NCBI RefSeq assembly: GCF_949628265.1
Contig: NC_088790.1
Span: 18,790,545 to 18,854,544, forward strand
Direction: 5' to 3'
Source: Cloeon dipterum
Lineage: Eukaryota > Arthropoda > Insecta > Ephemeroptera > Baetidae
DNA length: 64,000 nucleotides
In this document: one piece after another, positions 61,401 to 64,000 of the stretch
How the letters are laid out: every line of letters begins with the position of its first letter
Position numbering within the stretch: position 1 is the first letter of the stretch
Notes under the pieces: generated by a model
The model's input: only the letters and a program-made list of their open reading frames with translations
Database searches by the model: none
Told to the model about the DNA's origin: nothing
Made by a program: the position numbers and the translations under genes

Positions 61401-63969
61401 CTTTACGTCGAACACGAACGCCTTGGCCCTAGCTGCCCGTTTGAAGAAGCCGTTGCGGCTGGGATCGCGTTGGTTCATGTAGTGAATTTTCTCCCTGAAA
61501 AATGCATATTGCAGTTTTCAATATTCATAAAATGTTAGATGAAATATAGCATTCTGCATGAAAATGAAAAGAAAAATATGCCTCCTAAATTAAGCACTCG
61601 GATCATACTACAATTTGTAATAAAGTTGTTTTATTTTGGCTCTCAAATGGAAACGATCGACTTCTCCTGAGCGTCCATAACCACGATAGAAACATCAAGG
61701 TAGCACGGATCTAACTATTTTATGATTTAAAGTACGACCTTTTCAGAAAAAGTCTTTTTCCTCCCGTTATTTTAACTTTTTGACGGTTCATTTTATTAGA
61801 GTGTATCCAAATTATACAATATTAAAGAATCAGTTTTTATTTAAAAAAAAATGAAAATCATAAATCATTATTAAAAAATGGTGTAATAAGATCATAAAAT
61901 TAAAAAGTTTTGAATATGTAGCATGGTAGGATGAAAATAAAAAAGAATTCTCAAAAAAATATTACATCTGGATGAAGATTAAAAGTTTCTTGGTCATTTG
62001 TTTGACTAAACTTAATCATAATAACAATTATCAATTTATTGCTTTTTTCTATTTGTCAAGAAATGCTTATGTGGCATTTTTATAAAACTGTGACTCAGTT
62101 TTAATTTGTACGCGTCCACACTTTCAGCATTTTAGTTTTTACTCCTATATTTCTTTTTTTTTTAACACGTTTGACAAGAAGCGGCTAGGTTCCCTGAATG
62201 CAGGAAATGCGTCATTCACTATATAATTGCTTCCCTCATAGATAACCTGGAAAATATTTTTCATTTTTGTCTCTCTTTTATTATTTTACTATCTGAAGAA
62301 GGGAAACGTTGTCGATAAAAAGAACTATTATTTTTAGGAAAAGTGCTTGCGTAGGCTGCGTTCGTGTTGACCTGATAGATAGAGAATTCACATATGTAGT
62401 GCTTTTACAATTTAAACATGTAGAAAGCTGCAGTAAATTGTTTAAGCCAATTTGGCGTCTATTATTTAATTAGTTTAGTAAAAAATGTTATCCGTTTGTA
62501 ATAACAAGACTCTTTTAAATCTTCAATTTCATGAAACCACAATATGAATGAAATAAATTCACTCACGTTTCTGGGTAGACCGCAGTGATGCCGCTATCCG
62601 TGAAAATAAATCTGCTCTTCACCCGCGCTTCCGGTTTCCCTTCCCACTCTTTCCAAATTTGACCGATTTTGGCAGCGTCCCATAGAAGGTGTTGTGCTTG
62701 TCCTTTCAAACCTGCGAGACGCAAACCATGCAATACCTGTACCAAAAGTGTAGTTAATTATTGCTTACTGCAGTTGTTGGTGTTGTTGGCGATAGCTTCG
62801 GAGAGAAGCATGACGCTGGGATCCTCCTCAAGGCCGTCGCAGTAGGCCCACGGTGCGAGGAGGACGCCCTTGTTGTTGTCAAGACGGAGCCCGGCCTCGT
62901 GGCTCTGGCTGCTCACCTCCAAGGCCACATGCCCCACTGGCAATGCCAAGCAAAATCTAAAAATTGGACCCAAATTAGATAACTTCAAATTTGTAATTTT
63001 GTCTTTTTTTGGTTTATTTATTTAATGATAAAAATATGCGCACTATAAAATTTCTTAAGATTTTGATTTAAAGAAAAACCAACAGCCTCTATCTGTCATT
63101 TTACTTTACTTGCCTGAACGTAGAATTCCCAATTTGTCCAAAGTGGAAATTCATCCTGATGGGCAAAGCGTGCTTCGAGTCCGAAATTTGCACGTGTGAC
63201 ACATTTAAGAAAGAGCCAAACTCTCCCAACACCATCGCTTCTCTGACCCTATTGCTGTCTAATCGGTGACCCTCAAGTTCTAATATATCCAGGTCGGGAG
63301 ACTCCTGCAGATTTTGAACCAATCCTCGTTCAAATAAAACATTATATATGAAAATTAGAGTGAGAAGTCCGAACCTCCATGTAAGCTTGCTGGTCTTTGA
63401 GGCGCGGGTGGAACACAACGAACCCGTTTTGGTTGATCGCGAATCCATAGCCTAGAGGGCCGATGATCTGCTTCGAGTACTGAGCTTCCAATTCACTCAA
63501 CGCCATGTCAATGCCCATCACTCCGACCAAACTTTGGTCGTTTTTCTGTCATGAAATACGAATGTAAAAATTAATGGAGAGAAAGTTTAATTTTATGTAA
63601 ACACCCACTTCAGTCAGATTCGCCACAGGCAAGGTCACAGTGGCCATCATTCCAAGGCCCTGAGGGATTTTGTAATAATTTCCTGATTTTTTAAAATAAA
63701 TCAATAAAACTCACTCCTATATCTCTGTAGAAGTTGGTCCACTGGTAAAGCGTGTCTTCGCCGGATTGAATCAAAGGACGGCCGAGAATTTTCACATAGT
63801 CCTGCGGAAGGAGGCGTAATTTAAATTGCGGATGTGAGCAACTCTTAAGTCAGACAGGAAGCAGACTGCACTTCAGAAACAATAACCTAGTTTGTTATTA
63901 CCGTTGCGCGAACTATTTTCAGCTTGGAGAGCGCCTGCGACGGCGGCAAATATGCAAGCCCGTGCGTCA
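58472..63969 (-). CDS. Voltage-gated calcium channel alpha2-delta subunit, C-terminal half (5' partial)
   Basis: Twelve visible exons join in phase: 63969-63902, 63801-63715, 63659-63609, 63545-63375, 63304-63114, 62956-62769, 62711-62567, 61494-61307, 61240-61074, 60239-59753, 59514-59444 and 58594-58472 (TAA), giving about 644 residues; the N-terminal part with the VWA domain lies beyond the right edge. The Cache-like ligand domain shows THGLAYLPPSQALSKLKIVRAT, GVMGIDMALSELE, LGYGFAINQNGFVVFHPRL and YPET. The delta-like region has NKPDELACYLIDQGSIVIAS, APCQC and RPATCYDR. The end, after ADCGVSSTSSSS, is hydrophobic (VLAAVAVLPLLL), as in GPI-anchored alpha2-delta proteins. These subunits promote channel trafficking and presynaptic organisation. 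One intron (62957-63113) starts with GC. Which of the insect alpha2-delta paralogues this is cannot be told. Confidence 0.93.
58595..59443 (-). other. Last intron of the alpha2-delta gene
   Basis: AT-rich and non-coding. It includes a short GATATA/TAGATA-type tandem array at 58617-58646. Confidence 0.6.
60240..61073 (-). other. alpha2-delta intron
   Basis: 0.83 kb between a GTTAAC donor and a GCCGCAG acceptor; AT-rich with no other feature seen. Confidence 0.6.
61495..62566 (-). other. alpha2-delta intron
   Basis: 1.07 kb, GTGAGTG donor to TTTTTCAG acceptor; AT-rich with no nested gene or repeat recognised. Confidence 0.6.
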
Positions 63970-64000
63970 CTGATGACGCGCAAGTTGCCGCTCATCCGGC

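Overview
This is nuclear DNA from an arthropod, most likely an insect. Coding sequence is split by GT-AG introns, many of them only 50-150 bases long. Exons are GC-richer than the AT-rich introns and spacers. The recognisable proteins are animal genes (BCL9/Legless, CHMP3, an MRL adaptor, NDUFA12, SPARC, HGSNAT, HIBCH, VIP36, calcium-channel alpha2-delta). There are no operons, CRISPR arrays or recognisable viral genes. The species cannot be named from sequence alone. Exon models were built by hand from splice signals, reading phase and remembered family sequence; no search was run.

Layout. 1-1430 (+) is the C-terminal end of a probable BCL9/Legless co-activator. 3934-4891 (+) is the ESCRT-III subunit CHMP3/Vps24. 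6802-26808 (-) is the MRL adaptor pico (RIAM/Lamellipodin family), with compact 3' exons, two alternative coding first exons (21113-21190 and 14333-14482) and a probable distal 5' exon at 26626-26808. Its introns fill most of 10-26 kb and show no other gene. 30764-37483 (+) is an unrecognised cysteine-rich, probably GPI-anchored secreted protein whose signal-peptide exon lies 3.3 kb upstream of the rest. 38178-38852 (-) is complex I subunit NDUFA12. 41883-43957 (+) is SPARC, with a probable leader exon near 39.65-39.83 kb. 45009-48108 (+) is the lysosomal acetyltransferase HGSNAT, convergent with 48240-49961 (-), mitochondrial HIBCH. 50405-56073 (+) is the cargo lectin VIP36/LMAN2. Its 4.1 kb first intron contains, on the opposite strand, an unrecognised secreted-protein gene (52528-54045); a paralogue with the same exon plan lies just past VIP36 (56635-57696, -). 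58472-63969 (-) is the 3' half of a calcium-channel alpha2-delta subunit that runs off the right edge.

The genes form no single pathway. Several act in the secretory or extracellular system (SPARC, VIP36, HGSNAT, alpha2-delta, the GPI-type protein and the paralogue pair), but that is ordinary gene neighbourhood, not evidence of a shared system. The most novel content is the nested and tandem pair of secreted paralogues with conserved exon lengths and six shared cysteines, and the two-module cysteine-rich GPI-type protein. A dispersed repeat occurs three times (35.6, 37.7 and 51.5 kb), and a diverged tandem duplication sits at 27.35-27.66 kb.
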